Origin: Gonocerus acuteangulatus
Taxonomy: Eukaryota; Arthropoda; Insecta; Hemiptera; Coreidae
DNA: 64,000 nt
Assembly: GCA_946811695.1 (NCBI GenBank)
Contig: OX328131.1
Span: 8,509,326-8,573,325, forward strand
Reading direction: 5' to 3'
Every line of letters begins with the position of its first letter. The first letter of the stretch is position 1. Below, piece after piece: positions 31,264 to 43,302 of this stretch. Below the pieces are notes generated by a model. The model saw nothing but the letters and a program-made list of their open reading frames with translations, did not search any database and was not told the origin of the DNA. A program made the translations under genes and the position numbers.

Positions 31264-31960
31264 ACTCATCACCTTCTTTGTCGGGGTCGGTTTAGAGCTT
31301 ATTACACAATCTCCAAACATATTGTTGCTAAAAAAAAAAAAAAAAAAAAAAAAACGGCACTAGACGGATTACTTGTGCGTGTTTTGAAATATTATCGGCC
31401 CAAATGGAAAAAATACTCATACTCCGAAAAATGATATAAAACTACCTTAATTTTAATTTGCAATTCATTGAATTAAACCTTTTAAGTCCATTTCGTCTAA
31501 ATCAAGCATCGTTTCATTAATTTTAATGCTCTAATTATTCAATTTTCATTTCATTTATAATTATTTATAAATTAAGTGTGCTATTTGAAAATGAGATTGT
31601 TATTCTTAATTAAACTTTATACGAGGGGTTTGTTAATAATTGTATCAAATAAAGACATCATAAATCACTAGTTATTAAAGGCCGAGAGGAAGAGAGAGAG
31701 AGAGATATTGAGTGAGTATTAAATTCTACTCACTCAATATTTCCCTCTGTCACTAGGTTCTTGTAGAGAGTTGGTGTTTTTAGCTAAGTCCCCCGAAGCA
31801 TCTGCTCCCATCAAGCTCAGCACTTCATCCGTCTCTGTCTCAAAGGGGCTTATATTGATTCTATACACATTCACTAGCTTCCTTCGGCTTAGGAAGTATG
31901 GCCTTCATTTTTTATGTCAGCAAGGCCTTCTTGAAGAACGGCCACTACTCCCAGGGGATT
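31264..31960. other. AT-rich DNA with poly-A and a short hairpin; no gene recognised
   Basis: A 24-bp A-run is near 31.33 kb. A hairpin (ATATTGAGTGAGTA and inverse) lies at 31705-31740 beside a GA run. The frame at 31.77-31.97 kb has no signature I recognise. Confidence 0.5.
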
Positions 31961-31969
31961 TTTTCAGAG

Positions 31970-32160
<191 letters not shown>

Positions 32161-32329
32161 GATAAGTAATCAAAGTATAATGTTTCTTGACATTGGGGCG
32201 CTACGGACCAGTGTCAAGAAACAGATAACGTAGAGTTAACCCGTTATCTATAGGTTAGCAGTGACAGCAATTTAACCAGTGCAGGTTAAAATTCATTATC
32301 AATAATAAATGTACGATAGAAATTGTCAG

Positions 32330-32686
32330 GGTTCGATCGTTGTATATTTACAGACGGAGAAAAAAGTAGCCACTAGAACAGGCCAACATTGCGCTGACTA
32401 CCGTCTGACACGCACAAAAACCTCTGCTGCAGCAAGACACGGTGAGGAATGTCCCGGACAAATACTTTTTGACGAAGCAAGAATTCTAGCCAAAGAGGAC
32501 AATCGTCAAAGGAGGCCAGTCAGAGAGGCCGTCGAAATATTCAAACAGCCGAAGACTCTGAACCGAGATGACGGTGTCATCCTTCGCCCTACGTGGAAGC
32601 CCGTTCTCCGAACTATTAAAGAAAAACCGGCCGGGAAGAAACAAGCAAGCACAAAGCAGCAAAACAAAGAAGAGCTTCGACACTGA
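32330..32686 (+). pseudogene. Penelope-like element, C-terminal GIY-YIG-region fragment
   Basis: The frame to TGA at 32684-32686 reads AARHGEECPGQILFDEARIL, then RRPVREAVEIFKQPKTLNRD and DGVILRPTWKPVL. The series HG...G..I.FD.AR.L..R..REA.EI......NRD.G..L...W.P is known from C-termini of Penelope-like elements, after the GIY-YIG nuclease core. The GIY-YIG motif itself and the RT are absent here. Base composition is more GC-rich than its surroundings. An unrelated protein with a similar end cannot be excluded. Confidence 0.6.
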
Positions 32687-32929
32687 TCAATCGGGTCCAC
32701 GCAGTGTCGACAGGCCCCGATACAAGAATGAGCATTGAAAGGCCCCATAAGATAACTTAATCTTATATGTTATTATAAAATAACAAAGTTAAAAAAAGTT
32801 AAAAGTATGGACCGTCTGAAGAAGCAGAATGGGATTTCTGCTAATATTACCCAAATAAACCGACCGCTGGAAAATGCTGTACCATCACCAATAAATCACC
32901 CCAGCGAAGAAACCTCAAAAATAATATAC

Positions 32930-32992
<63 letters not shown>
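32930..32992. repeat. (TA)n microsatellite
   Basis: About 60 bp of TA with ends TATATAA. Confidence 0.9.
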
Positions 32993-32996
<4 letters not shown>

Positions 32997-33139
32997 AAAA
33001 AATACAAAAAAACAGAAATCATTAAACAGTAAGTGGTGCTAAAGCTAGAACTCAATAGTCGGGGAGCTGTCAACGCACTTTTCATGAAGTGTTTTATGCA
33101 CCTTGAAATTTTGCTATAATATACCTCTTAGGTAGATAA

Positions 33140-33665
33140 ATCAAATCAAATCAATCAAATATTTTATTTGTTTTTGGGAATGTATCCCATACAAATAGAG
33201 TGTGTACTACTCATAAATATACAATATATATACAGAGCATTTTATAATTCATTACTACTGACATGTTTCATTATTTAATATTGAGGAAGAAAAAAAAAAA
33301 AAAAACAAGCTTTACAAACATATAAATTAATTTTAAAAAAAATATATATATATATATATATATATATCTATAAATAAATTCATGATATATATTAATATTT
33401 GTTTGTTCAAACACAAGTAGGATTTACTCTTCTAGCATAAATTTTCTTAGGTTAAGACTCCTGATGGTGTACTGGAGAAGAGCCCTGATGGTCGGCATAT
33501 CGGTGGTATTGAGAATCTGATAAAACTCTTCAGCTGATTTATTGATAAGGTTGGGAAGATAATATCTCCTGTAGGGTGAATAGATTGGGCAACAGCAATA
33601 GAAATGTTGAAGGGTTTCACTGGTCTGGAGGTTACAAATATTGCATGGATCTTGTGGTGTTAATT
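33140..33665 (-). mobile_element. 5'-truncated LINE insertion with 16-bp target duplication
   Basis: CCTCTTAGGTAGATAA lies at 33124-33139 and 33666-33681. The 3' end on the minus strand is a run of TTTGATT-like repeats. It carries the C-terminal coding end described separately. Confidence 0.9.
33424..33660 (-). pseudogene. LINE pol C-terminal zinc-knuckle fragment
   Basis: The minus-strand frame of 78 codons reads DPCNICNLQTSETLQHFYCC, then CPIYSPYRRYYLPNLINKSA and ends FMLEE with TAA at 33424-33426. The CxxC...H....C array is the knuckle found after RT/RNase H in many LINE pol proteins. The catalytic domains were lost by 5' truncation. The frame is clean. Confidence 0.75.
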
Positions 33666-34539
33666 CCTCTTAGGTAGATAAGAAGGTAAATATGTGTTTC
33701 CTGGACATACCTTGGTGCACCGGGTACTGCGCATAGGGGAAAGGTGCAAAACAATATTTCCGAAAGATAGAGTTCCAATCAGAAGCCAACTATCTTTAAT
33801 GTAAAATTAAGACAATTTTACAATGATTAATAAATATGGCAGACACTTTTAAGGGGTATAACACGTAAAAAAAAAAAAAAAAAAAAACTTAATTGTTTTA
33901 ATTCTCATATTAAATGAGAGTTTTATTCGCGCTGCCATTTAAACCGGAACAGCTGTACAAGATCATATGAGCAAGAACCAATGAGAGCGCAGAGAATAAC
34001 CACAACTGCGCGGTGCTGTCATTCATTCTTACGGTTACGCGCAGTGTATTTCAGTCTATCATATTCAACATTTATTTTCATGTTTCCTGATAATTATACC
34101 CCACAAAAGTGTCTGCCCTTTTGTAATTATTTTCAAATATATTTACTGATGACGCTGTTTAAATCGCAGCGTGAATAAAGCACTTCATTTAATATTAAAA
34201 ATAAAAACTAGGTACTTAGTTTTTTTTATTATTAGCGTTTTAACCCCCTTAAAAGTGCCTGCCTTATTTATTATTAATTTGAAAATTGCCTTAATTGGCC
34301 ATTTTTTTCATTAATAATAGTTGGCTTCTGAATAAAACTCTACTTTTGGGCAATACTGTTTTGCACCTTTCCCCTATGCGCAGTACCTGGTGCACCAAGG
34401 TATGTCCAGGAAACACATATATACCTTCTTATCTACCTAAGAGGTATATTATAGCAAAATTTCAGGATGCATAAAACACTTGATGAAAAGTGCGTTGCTG
34501 GCTCTCCGACTATAAATTAGAGGTAGATCAATAATAGTT

Positions 34540-34930
34540 TGAGACATAGACGGGTAACATGGCGCAGATATAATTTTTTTTTTAAATTTATTTGGGGGCA
34601 TCCGCGCCGATGAAAACAGGTTTACCGATGAGTCGACGGAGAACCATTCCTCACGGATGTTTAATGATTTCTGATCCTTGTTGAACAAGGTAAGTGTTAG
34701 GGAAAGGAGTGGCTGGGAGAGGAGGAGTTTTTGACCACCCATTAAGTTGAGGATGGTAGTAGAGGATCAAGGTATGGTTGGCGGTGTCATAAAAGTTTGC
34801 TTGACAATGGAAGGGAGGCAGGTATGAAGGATTTTATTACAGGGGGTATAGAGTTTTAGCAAGATGCTTATAATAACTGGAAAATTCGGCGCTAATAGCC
34901 AAATAGTTGATGCGCCGTTAAAAACGAAAA
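34540..34930 (+). mobile_element. SINE family A-like tail with unassigned upstream DNA
   Basis: TTCGGCGCTAATAGCCAAAT and GATGCGCCGTTAAAAAC at about 34888-34930 match the family A tail. The upstream 340 bp shares nothing with the SINE body and may be a LINE 3' region with the same tail. Confidence 0.45.
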
Positions 34931-36282
34931 AACAAAAAAGTGGAAAATGTTGGATTAGGTAGATGAGATGACTTCTTTACAGATTTTGTCATTGACAGGG
35001 TTTTTTTTTTTGTAGGTGGATACATATGGATTCGGAAAGTTATGTCCGCCTGTACTGTCGAATATTATATACGATGTAACCGTCACATTAAATTTCCACT
35101 AAATCCAAAAATAACCCCAATTAAAGATGATTAAGTGAAAAAAATTCCCAAGCCACACCCTACGTGGAACCAGACTTTTCACACAAGTGTTTCAGTATTT
35201 TCATATCGCACTAGTATTTCTAAAGTGTCACAACTCAAAATAAAACTCAACTGAAAACGTATCACTCTTGCCTCTGTAGGGGCCTTAGCATTAAGACAGG
35301 AAGAGTGACACAAGTGCCTTCTGTTGTACAAGCTCTGAAGCTAGGTACATACAGTTTTGATGGTTGATAAAGATATATTTACCATGTCTTTCATAGTCAT
35401 AACTATGACGGAGGGAATAAAACCGATTTTTGAGTTGTGTCACTCTAGTATGAATAGGGTTTAAGGACGAAGAAGGTCTAAGGTTACCATCGTCCTGTGA
35501 AGTGTTCTACAATGAAAATTATTTTTGTTCTATAAAGATATTACAGGAGAGAATTGTACTACGTATATTGTCGGGAATGCTCTTAAATTGTAACTTTATA
35601 TAATGTTCAAAAGTTTTTATATTCGTTCTGAAACTGCTATGGCTAATATAATTGTTTTGCATAGATACTACTATAATAATAATTATGGTGATATGAGCTT
35701 GGTCCGTTACGGCATATTATTTAAATCTATATGTAATCAATGCATCTGAGTTCAAGCTATAGAATATATACAGAAATTATTTATTTATTTTTCTTCTTTT
35801 ATTTTATTTTGTTATTATTTTTTTATTATTATTTATTTTTTATTTTTTATTATTATTATTTTTTATATATTCTTTTCCGGCTATATTTCTGTAAATAATT
35901 TTGATTTTTTGAGAAACTTTAGAACTTTGTCCACCATGGAGGGGTTGTCTGCAAGCGACTATAGAAATACTAGTGCGATATATCGACGCATAAAAGAAAT
36001 ATTAGCAAACTTGCGTCTTCCACCGTATTACCTCCTTTGTGTCCTCGCGTCAAAATGAACCCGTTACAAAGAATGAAGGAGTATTGAGTTACGCAAAAAC
36101 AGTTTTTGTGGTAAAATCTTTTTTATTTTGTATAGAAGAAGAAGAGACTAATGGAGGGAGAGATTTTCTTCGGAACCTCTCTCAGAATTAATGTTCCACC
36201 ATTTTAAATCCCCTTTTAAAAACTCAGAGCCTCTTTAGCCTTTTTAGACACTCAAAATAATAAATATAACTTTTTTTTCTTA
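34931..36282. other. about 1.35 kb without recognised features
   Basis: AT-rich DNA with T-rich low complexity at about 35.78-35.88 kb. No ORF above 60 codons with a family signature was seen. Confidence 0.5.
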
Positions 36283-36290
36283 CTCCTTGG

Positions 36291-36723
36291 CAGAGTTGGG
36301 CATAATTTTATTTATAAATAAAAATACGAATTTATTCGTACTTCATATATTTGTGAATACGAATATAAATAAATTCGTACTTCATATATTTGTGAATACG
36401 AATATAAATAAATTCTTATTCATAAGTGTGAATACGAATTTATTTTTATTCACATATATTAAATATAAAAATACAAATAAAATTTTATTCGCAATTTTTT
36501 CTGTGAATAAAAATAAATTCACAGAAAAAATTGTAAATAATCACAAAAAATGTGAATATTTACAAAAAATCAAGTGATTACCAAAAAAATCACATTAAAA
36601 TATACGAATAAAAATTTATTCACATTATAATTTGTGAATAAAAATTTATTCACAATAAAATTCGCAAATAAATTACGGATTTATTCCTATTAAAATGATA
36701 TTACGAAAGTTATTGAAGGTGCC

Positions 36724-36765
<42 letters not shown>

Positions 36766-37316
36766 GGAGATACAGATGACAAATTGTGTCCCTGCAGCAT
36801 GGCTGGTGGTCTCGCGGTGGAGTAAACAAAAAATCTAGCCGCTAATAACCTAGACGTTAAACGCCTTTAAAAAAAAAAAAAAAAAATCACCTTCAATAAC
36901 TTTCGTAATATCATCTTAATACGAATAAATTCATAATTTATTTGCGAATTTTATTGTGAATAAATTTTTATTCACAAATTATAATGTGAATAAATTTTTA
37001 TTCGTATATTTTAATGTAATTTTTTTTAATCATTCGATTTTTTGTAAATATTCACATTTTTTGTGATTATTTACAATTTTTTCTGTGAATTTATTTTTAT
37101 TCGCAGAAAAATTTGCGAATAAAATTTTATTTGTATTTTTATATTTAATATATGTGAATAAAAATAAATTCGTATTCACACTTATGAATACGAATTTATT
37201 TATATTCGTATTCACAAATATATGAAGTACGAATTTATTTATATTCATATTCACAAATATATGAAGTACGAATAAATCCGTATTTTTATTTATAAATAAA
37301 ATTATGCCCAACTCTG
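36291..37316. mobile_element. hAT foldback (CAGAGTTGGGC) with SINE-like centre, copy 1
   Basis: Starts CAGAGTTGGGCATAATTTTA and ends TAAAATTATGCCCAACTCTG. The 8-bp duplication CTCCTTGG is exact (36283-36290 and 37317-37324). The arms, about 430 bp each, consist of variants of ACGAATTTATTCGTATTC. The centre (36722-36887) holds a poly-T/A-bounded SINE-like block. Confidence 0.92.
36722..36887 (-). mobile_element. SINE-like block in the foldback centre
   Basis: On the minus strand it reads GGCGTTTAACGTCTAGGTTA, CCACCAGCCATGCTGCAGGG, then TCATCTGTATCTCCG and a poly-A of more than 30. The same block, opposite orientation, is at 61.73-61.86 kb in the sister foldback. Confidence 0.75.
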
Positions 37317-37467
37317 CTCCTTGGGGAATAAAACCTCTGAAATATCATTAAATGTCACTGTTTTTTTTTTTTTTATATAATTACCATTTAATTATATTAT
37401 TTATTTTTTGAGCAGCAGCAACTAAGAATTCTTAACTAATCAAAAATTATCTTATTTGCGTGGTTGG

Positions 37468-37690
37468 CGGAAGGTCAAATTATAAAAACTTCACCACAAA
37501 GTTTCACCAACTTTATTCCGTCCCTACATGTTTCACACCTTTTTTGGTGCCTCTTCAGGGGAATAAGTTACATATATAAAACTTACAGGCTCAATCTGAA
37601 GAGGCACCAAGAAAGGTGTGAAACATGTAGGGAGGTAATAAAGTTGGTGATACTGTATGGTGAATTTTTTATTATTTGACCTTCCGCCTA
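37468..37690. mobile_element. family L palindromic element
   Basis: Arms at 37468-37558 and 37597-37690 are inverted copies with GCGGAAGGTCAAAT, ACCAACTTTATTCC, CATGTTTCACACC and TGCCTCTTCAGG. The loop is about 38 bp. Confidence 0.8.
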
Positions 37691-38222
37691 CCACGAAAAT
37701 AAGAAGATTAATAATAAGGTCAGTTGATGAATAATAATCAAAAATTATATCCAAGCGTGTTTATGCGAAGAAATTTGTTTTAAATGTGCAGTCCAAAAGT
37801 TAAACGTGCAAATTTTCTGAGTGAAGTCCCGATGCCGGGTGAACGCGATCCTGGTTTGAAGATAATTTTTGAGCGGGCTTCGATTGGTCTCGCTTTAATT
37901 GTTTTTTGGTCCACCTTCAATAAATTTCAAAATTAAAACCCGTTTGTTTTATTTTTATTAGAAAAAAGTATGATAACAAAATTAAATAGGAAAAAAAAAA
38001 TGAAACATTATACTTTAAAGTCGTCTTCTCAAAACTATGTACATTTTTGTCCGATCAACTTCAAATTTTAACTACAGTCTCCTAGGGATATTTGATTGTA
38101 AAGTACGTAGGGGTTTTCAATAATTGTTCACCATTTTCGAAAAAAATAATATTCCTTTAAAATCCTAATAATAACTAAATAATTTTAGTTTTTCGTTCTG
38201 GATTAAAAAAAAAAAAATTGAC

Positions 38223-38588
38223 GGGGGGCGAGGTTAGCTCAGTGGTAGAGCACTCGACTAATGAACCGGAGGACAAGGTTCAAAACCCGAGCGCGCACTA
38301 AAGATTTTTTCTTCTAGTGCTGTTGCTCGAGGGTTGGATTTGGGGTCCCAGATCGTCCCTAGGCTCACCCAGCTTTTAGTTAATTTAATTAATAATGGGT
38401 ACCTTGGGTGCTAATGACTCTAGCAGTCGAAGCAGCCAAGGGGAAAATCAGGCTGCCGGAGCATAGTGTTGACCACACTATCTCCCTAGTTTGCCGTATG
38501 GTTAAGAATCAGATACCTCTACAGTATCTGCCCCTCTGGGCCCTTGTGGCCTGTTATGGGACTGATTTTTTTTATTTTTATTTTTATT
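38223..38588 (+). mobile_element. tRNA-derived SINE, family B, complete
   Basis: A-box TTAGCTCAGTGGTAGAGCAC, B-box AGGTTCAAAACCCGAG, body and tail TGTTATGGGACTGATTTTTT with a T-rich 3' end. The 10-bp repeat AAAAATTGAC flanks it (38213-38222 and 38589-38598). It interrupts a family D element, whose GTTCTGGATTA and CTGCAGACTA blocks lie on either side. Confidence 0.9.
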
Positions 38589-38599
38589 AAAAATTGACT

Positions 38600-39076
38600 C
38601 CTGCAGACTATCGTCCCGTGAAAAAAGAGGGTTTCCGTTCGTCAGACACAGCGCCACCATGTTTTTTTTCGAAGAATTGACACTAATTTTTTTGGATACT
38701 TTAACACCCCATATAAAACGTATTACATAAAGTATTGGAAAATACCAACTAATTTGGTATTGATAAATTCAAGAAAATGACTTTGATTTTGATTGCACAA
38801 GGTAATACGCCTTAATACACGTAAAGAGATCAATTTATTGTTAAAAATGTAGCGTTCAAAGAGAGAGCTCCCAAGGCTTTCCAAATGCCTCTGTGCGGAG
38901 GCCTTTCTGCCCGACTTATGGGTTAGCCGACCCATACAGGTGAGATCGTAAATCAAGACCTTTCAAGACTGGTGGAACAAAAATAATAACTTTTTCTATT
39001 TTAATCTTTCCAAATTAGACTAGGGATAAGAACGGAACCGCGCTAAGATGATGCAGTTCCTGCGAGTCGGACTTTT
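38600..39076. mobile_element. HINE-like element, family D terminal part
   Basis: Runs to GGAACCGCGCTAAGATGATG and CAGTTCCTGCGAGTCGGACT, the family D terminus. The block CCCATATAAAACG and the TCGAAGAATTGACAC region recur inverted at 55.18-55.25 kb. Non-coding. Confidence 0.6.
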
Positions 39077-40200
39077 AAGGTATTTTATAGTGCTGAGTCG
39101 AACGAGACCACTGCCAATTTGATAGAATAATTATTTTGGAAAATAAACGGGTTTTATATTAGGAAACCCGTAAAAACAGGAAGTTTTCAATTTAAAAAAG
39201 TCATATTTTACTCAATTTGTAGAGATATGTATCCTTCCAAATGTATTTTTCAGTGCTGAGTGGAATAAATTAGCAAACAATGTAATACAGTTAAATGGTC
39301 TCGACGTATTTCTCTTTATTAAAATTTTCTCTTAAAAGGAATATATTTTGACATTTTTACACGAGAAATTAAGTAGCTCTAACTATAAGTTTTCAGTTAC
39401 CTCCTATCACAAACTGTTCAACAACTCTCTGTAGAAAATAATGGTAAACTTGTTTTTCGTAAAATAATCGCATCGCTAATTGACACCTTAATTTTATCTG
39501 GCTGTGCACAGACACGGCCGAGTACGGCGATGAAATTTATATGAAAGCAACTTCAATTATGTACTTTTAGGTAAAACTACGCAGAGAGGATAGCTAAGTA
39601 CCGCTTTTTTTCTTCTAGACCAAATAAACTACGGATAATTGAGTTTCATTACAGATATCTTCACAACCTAAATGCACCAAGTTCATGGTACATTTTCGCA
39701 AAAAAGAAAGCTACACTCATCAGAAAGCTACAATGAATCAAATATGTAAAAACCTATAAGAATAAGAGAATAAGTAAAAAAGGCGCTTTAAAAGAGAAGA
39801 TCTCAAAACGACAAATCGCAAAAAAGAAATGTACTCAATACTTTTTAGTGACCTAAGATCCCAAATAAATCACTGATTCTTCTTGTTTTTTACTACCGAA
39901 AGAGCGGGATCTGAAATTCCTTATGGTCCGGATCGGATAAAGATTTGCCTTAAGACTTCTACCTTAGTCAGCAGACAAGAAGACAGCCCTGGAAGAATAT
40001 CGTCGAATTAGTGATGGGACTCGGTAATGGATTTGACAGGTAGGAAATTAAATAGGCCTTTCTCTTGATTCCAGATCCAACACCAAGTCATTGGTCATTA
40101 GAGAAATGCCATTTTCAGGCTAGAACGAATTTTCACTTTTCCTATATAGACGAGTACCCACTTATGACTATTAACAAATCCGGTAGTTCTGTTGTTGACG
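39077..40200. other. about 1.1 kb without recognised features
   Basis: AT-rich DNA without coding or repeat signatures that I could identify. Confidence 0.5.
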
Positions 40201-40216
40201 ATACATACCCCCCCCC

Positions 40217-40217
40217 C

Positions 40218-40255
<38 letters not shown>

Positions 40256-40274
40256 ATGTGTGTGTGTGTGTGTA
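40217..40274. repeat. (AT)n-(GT)n compound microsatellite
   Basis: AT repeats pass into GT repeats, preceded by a C9 run. Confidence 0.9.
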
Positions 40275-40340
40275 GGGCTAAGTGGCGGGCTAGGAAATCT
40301 AGAATAGAGGACCGATGCACAGTGGTCAAAAAGCGCTCAG

Positions 40341-40760
40341 AACTCAATAGATTTTGGTGTTGTTGAGTTAGAAACCTGAAATTGTGCAGGTGATGGCGGA
40401 GGTCATTCAAAACTCAATAGATTTTGGTGTTGTTGAGTTAGAAACCTGAAATTGTGCAGGTGATGGCGGAGGTCATTAAAAACTCAATAGATTTTGGTGT
40501 TGTTGAGTTAGAAACCTGAAATTGTGCAGGTGATGGCGGAGGTCATTAAAAACTCAATAGATTTTGGTGTTGTTGAGTTAGAAACCTGAAATTGTGCAGG
40601 TGATGGTGGAGGTCATTCAAAACTCAATAGATTTTGGTGTTGTTGAGTTAGAAACCTGAAATTGTGCAGGTGATGGCGGAGGTCATTCAAAACTCAATAG
40701 ATTTTGGTGTTGTTGAGTTAGAAACCTGAAATTGTGCAGGTGATGGTGGAGGTCATTCAA
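40341..40760. repeat. 70-bp tandem array, six copies
   Basis: Unit AACTCAATAGATTTTGGTGT, TGTTGAGTTAGAAACCTGAA, ATTGTGCAGGTGATGGCGGA, GGTCATTMAA. Copies start at 40341, 40411, 40481, 40551, 40621 and 40691. They differ at only two positions (GGCGG/GGTGG and ATTCA/ATTAA). Each unit can form a stem AACTCAA...TTGAGTT. Confidence 0.96.
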
Positions 40761-41600
40761 AAACACTCATCGAGCCAGAGTCGATTTTTCTTTTCTTAAA
40801 AAAAAATATATATATCTGTTCCTACTGGTCTCAGGCCACTTTTTTTTAAATTTCAGCACAACAGTTTGAGATAATTCCCGTTGGAGTAAGGTCTATAAAG
40901 GACTTCGTATGGGTGATTTTCTGCCCTTCCCAAAAATATCTAGGTTAGAAAATATCGACTTTAGTATCTTTATATCTCAAATTTCCTGAAATTTTCGTAT
41001 TGGATATTTTCCTTTTTTTATGATGAAACACTTTTTACCAAAATAGAATCATTTTCATTACTAGTTGTTAATTTCCAGCCCCGAGGGTGAAGTAATACTG
41101 AGAATTGTAAATGTAAGTTATAAAATGATAAAATGGATAATGAGAGAGCAATTTCCGATTTCCCCTCACCCATGAAATGAATTCAAGTCTCCTAGAAGCA
41201 ATAGATGACAAGTAAAACGATGATTTACTGCAATATTTACTTCAAGGTGCGATGATTTACTATTAATGGAGATAAATCGTTGGCTAAATGAGTATTTTGC
41301 AAGAAGTTTATTGCATATTTAATGTTCTTTATTACTCTATCATTAATAAGAAAATGAGTTCTTAGTAAGGATATTTAACTTTTTTTTTATTATAATTTTT
41401 TTTAAGGCAATTCAACAAGTAGAGTTTATTAGAATGGGCTCTGAGAGCTCCGGAAGAAAGGATCTCCAAGTCTGTTATCTCGGTATTGAGGGTATGTGAT
41501 TTTGGCTAATTACGGCCAATGGGTGTTTTGCATAACAGAAATGCAAAAAGTTGCCCCATTTCATAATTTTAACGACAACCAAACCAAAAATAAACAAATA
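40761..41600. other. no gene recognised
   Basis: About 840 bp of AT-rich DNA. A T-run near 41.39 kb may mark the minus-strand tail of an old retroposon. Confidence 0.45.
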
Positions 41601-41619
41601 TTTCAGGAACAAACTGTTA

Positions 41620-42444
41620 TCTATATATATATATATATATATATATACATAAAAAAATCAAGTGTCTGCCTGTTTGTACACATACAAATCTACACCGTTT
41701 GACCCATTTTGACTAAACTTGGCACATAGGTAGGTCTTGATATGGGAAATCTCCTAGGCTAGGTCAAAATAGTCAAATTTCAAAATTTGGTCAAACGGTC
41801 GAAAGTTTTGTTGAAGAAAAATTGGCTACACTGACCATTCAGATTCTGACGGCCATTTTGAATCGACCGCCATTTTGAGTAATGTCTCAAATTTATTTGT
41901 TGATGTTCCTGATAATTAGAATAATTTGAACTCATTGATGACTTTACATCATTATATAATCATGTAATGCAGTTTATTTATTGGGGGATGACGATGCTCC
42001 GCGTCATTAGCTAATAGCCTCTTTTCCTATTTTTGTGTTGACACAGCTGCTGCATTAAGCGATGCCTCTCCAAAAACATATCTTAAGTGAGTAAGTAAGC
42101 TCCTTTTTTCTTTTCTTTTTTTTATTAGTTGATGTCGCAACTACTAAAAAAAAAAGTTTATTTGAATTTTATTTCAACAGTCACTGTCTAACTAAGGAGT
42201 GCTGGCCTTTCTTTAATAAGAGCTATCTACTCGCAGGCTCTGGTGCTGGCCTCTGTCGGGGTTTTTTCAGAACTGCTGTGGTGCTGGCCTCTGTTGGCTG
42301 TCTCACGAACTACATCTAGACAGATATAAACAAATTCACACCGTTTGACCGATTTTCACGTTACTGCGTATACAGGTAGATCTTGATACGGGGAGAGGCA
42401 TAGGCAGAAAGTAGGTGTAGCATGGCACGCCGGGTAATGGCTAG
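41620..42444 (+). mobile_element. Helitron-like element, family F (copy 6)
   Basis: Starts TCTATATATA after an A and ends GGGTAATGGCTAG before a T. It has the standard 5' and 3' blocks. A SINE-sized insertion lies at 41982-42150. The CTAG-proximal hairpin reads GTGTAGC ATG GCACGC, one pair changed. Confidence 0.83.
41982..42150 (+). mobile_element. short retroposon with poly-A and target duplication
   Basis: AGTTTATTT occurs at its left (near 41972-41981) and again right after the A-run (near 42150-42160). The insert (GGGGGATGACGATGCTCCGC ... GATGTCGCAACTACTAAAAA) has no clear tRNA boxes. It is absent from other Helitron copies. Confidence 0.65.
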
Positions 42445-42449
42445 TCCTG

Positions 42450-43060
42450 TATAAAATTGGTAGGCATTGGTCAGAATTACCCCACTTTATTATTTCCACA
42501 CCAGAGTACCGCTATGGCGAGGGAATTTATTTTTCGGCATATCCCATGCCATTTTTGGCATATCTTGATCGTATAAAGTAATTTACGTACAATTTGATAT
42601 TGATTCAAGTTATTCCAATTTGTTCCAACAGAATTACCCTTAAGATAAATGTTTAGAAGGGGAGATTGGGGTCAATTGAGCTGAAAAATGGGTTGACATT
42701 TTTTTAAATAGGACCTACATGATTATAGATTATAATTTGCGATCATGATTTAGCCAATAAATAATAATAATTTCGGAAAATTATAAATACTTGTTACCAC
42801 GCCGAATGGTTCAATTGACCAAGTATTCGGGGACAATTGAACCGATAGTAGTAGAAACTCAAACAAAAGCATTTAATAAATAATTTATTATATATACAGC
42901 AACATTATTGCACCCTTTTAATGCAAAAAAAAAATATAATATATTTTTATATTAATTATTTTCAAAAACATAGTTACAACAAAAAAAAATGTTTAGACCT
43001 ACAATTGAAGTAAGGAATCATCAAGTATGAGTAAAATATATTTGTTTATTTACATTTTAA
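42450..43060. other. no gene recognised
   Basis: AT-rich DNA with several short blocks such as GGGGTCAATTGAGC, TGGTTCAATTGACC and GGGGACAATTGAACC. A related block is near 44.75 kb. Nothing assignable. Confidence 0.45.
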
Positions 43061-43064
43061 CGTC

Positions 43065-43235
43065 CACTGATAATCAACTGAGAATTTTAGGACGGGTTAT
43101 TTATAGGTTACCACCCTTTTCTAGCTAGGATAGAGATGATGCCTTTTGTATTTTTCGAAAGAAAAGCCACCACCCCTACTGGGAATCGAACCCGGAGTGC
43201 ATATGCCTTAGCACACACGGCCATCGGGCCTCCAG
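43065..43235 (-). mobile_element. tRNA-derived SINE, family C
   Basis: Minus strand: GGCCCGATGGCCGTGTGTGC (A-box region), CCGGGTTCGATTCCCAGT (B-box), GGTGGCTTTTCTTTCGAAA, then GGTAACCTATAAATAACCCG and a CCTAAAATTCTCAG tail. Confidence 0.82.
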
Positions 43236-43302
43236 AACGATATATGAAACTATTCTAATCACATTTATTCATTAAATGACTCTTAACTCAAATATATAGA
43301 AC

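Larger units (their letters stand above)
33045..34525. mobile_element. foldback element, family K, with a LINE insertion
   Basis: The left arm (GTCGGGGAGCTGTCAACGCA, TTTTGCTATAATATACCTCT, GGTGCACCGGGTACTGCGCA) is inverted at 34.25-34.52 kb. The single-copy centre at about 33.86-34.24 kb has no coding signature. A LINE fragment is inserted in the left arm. Confidence 0.8.
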
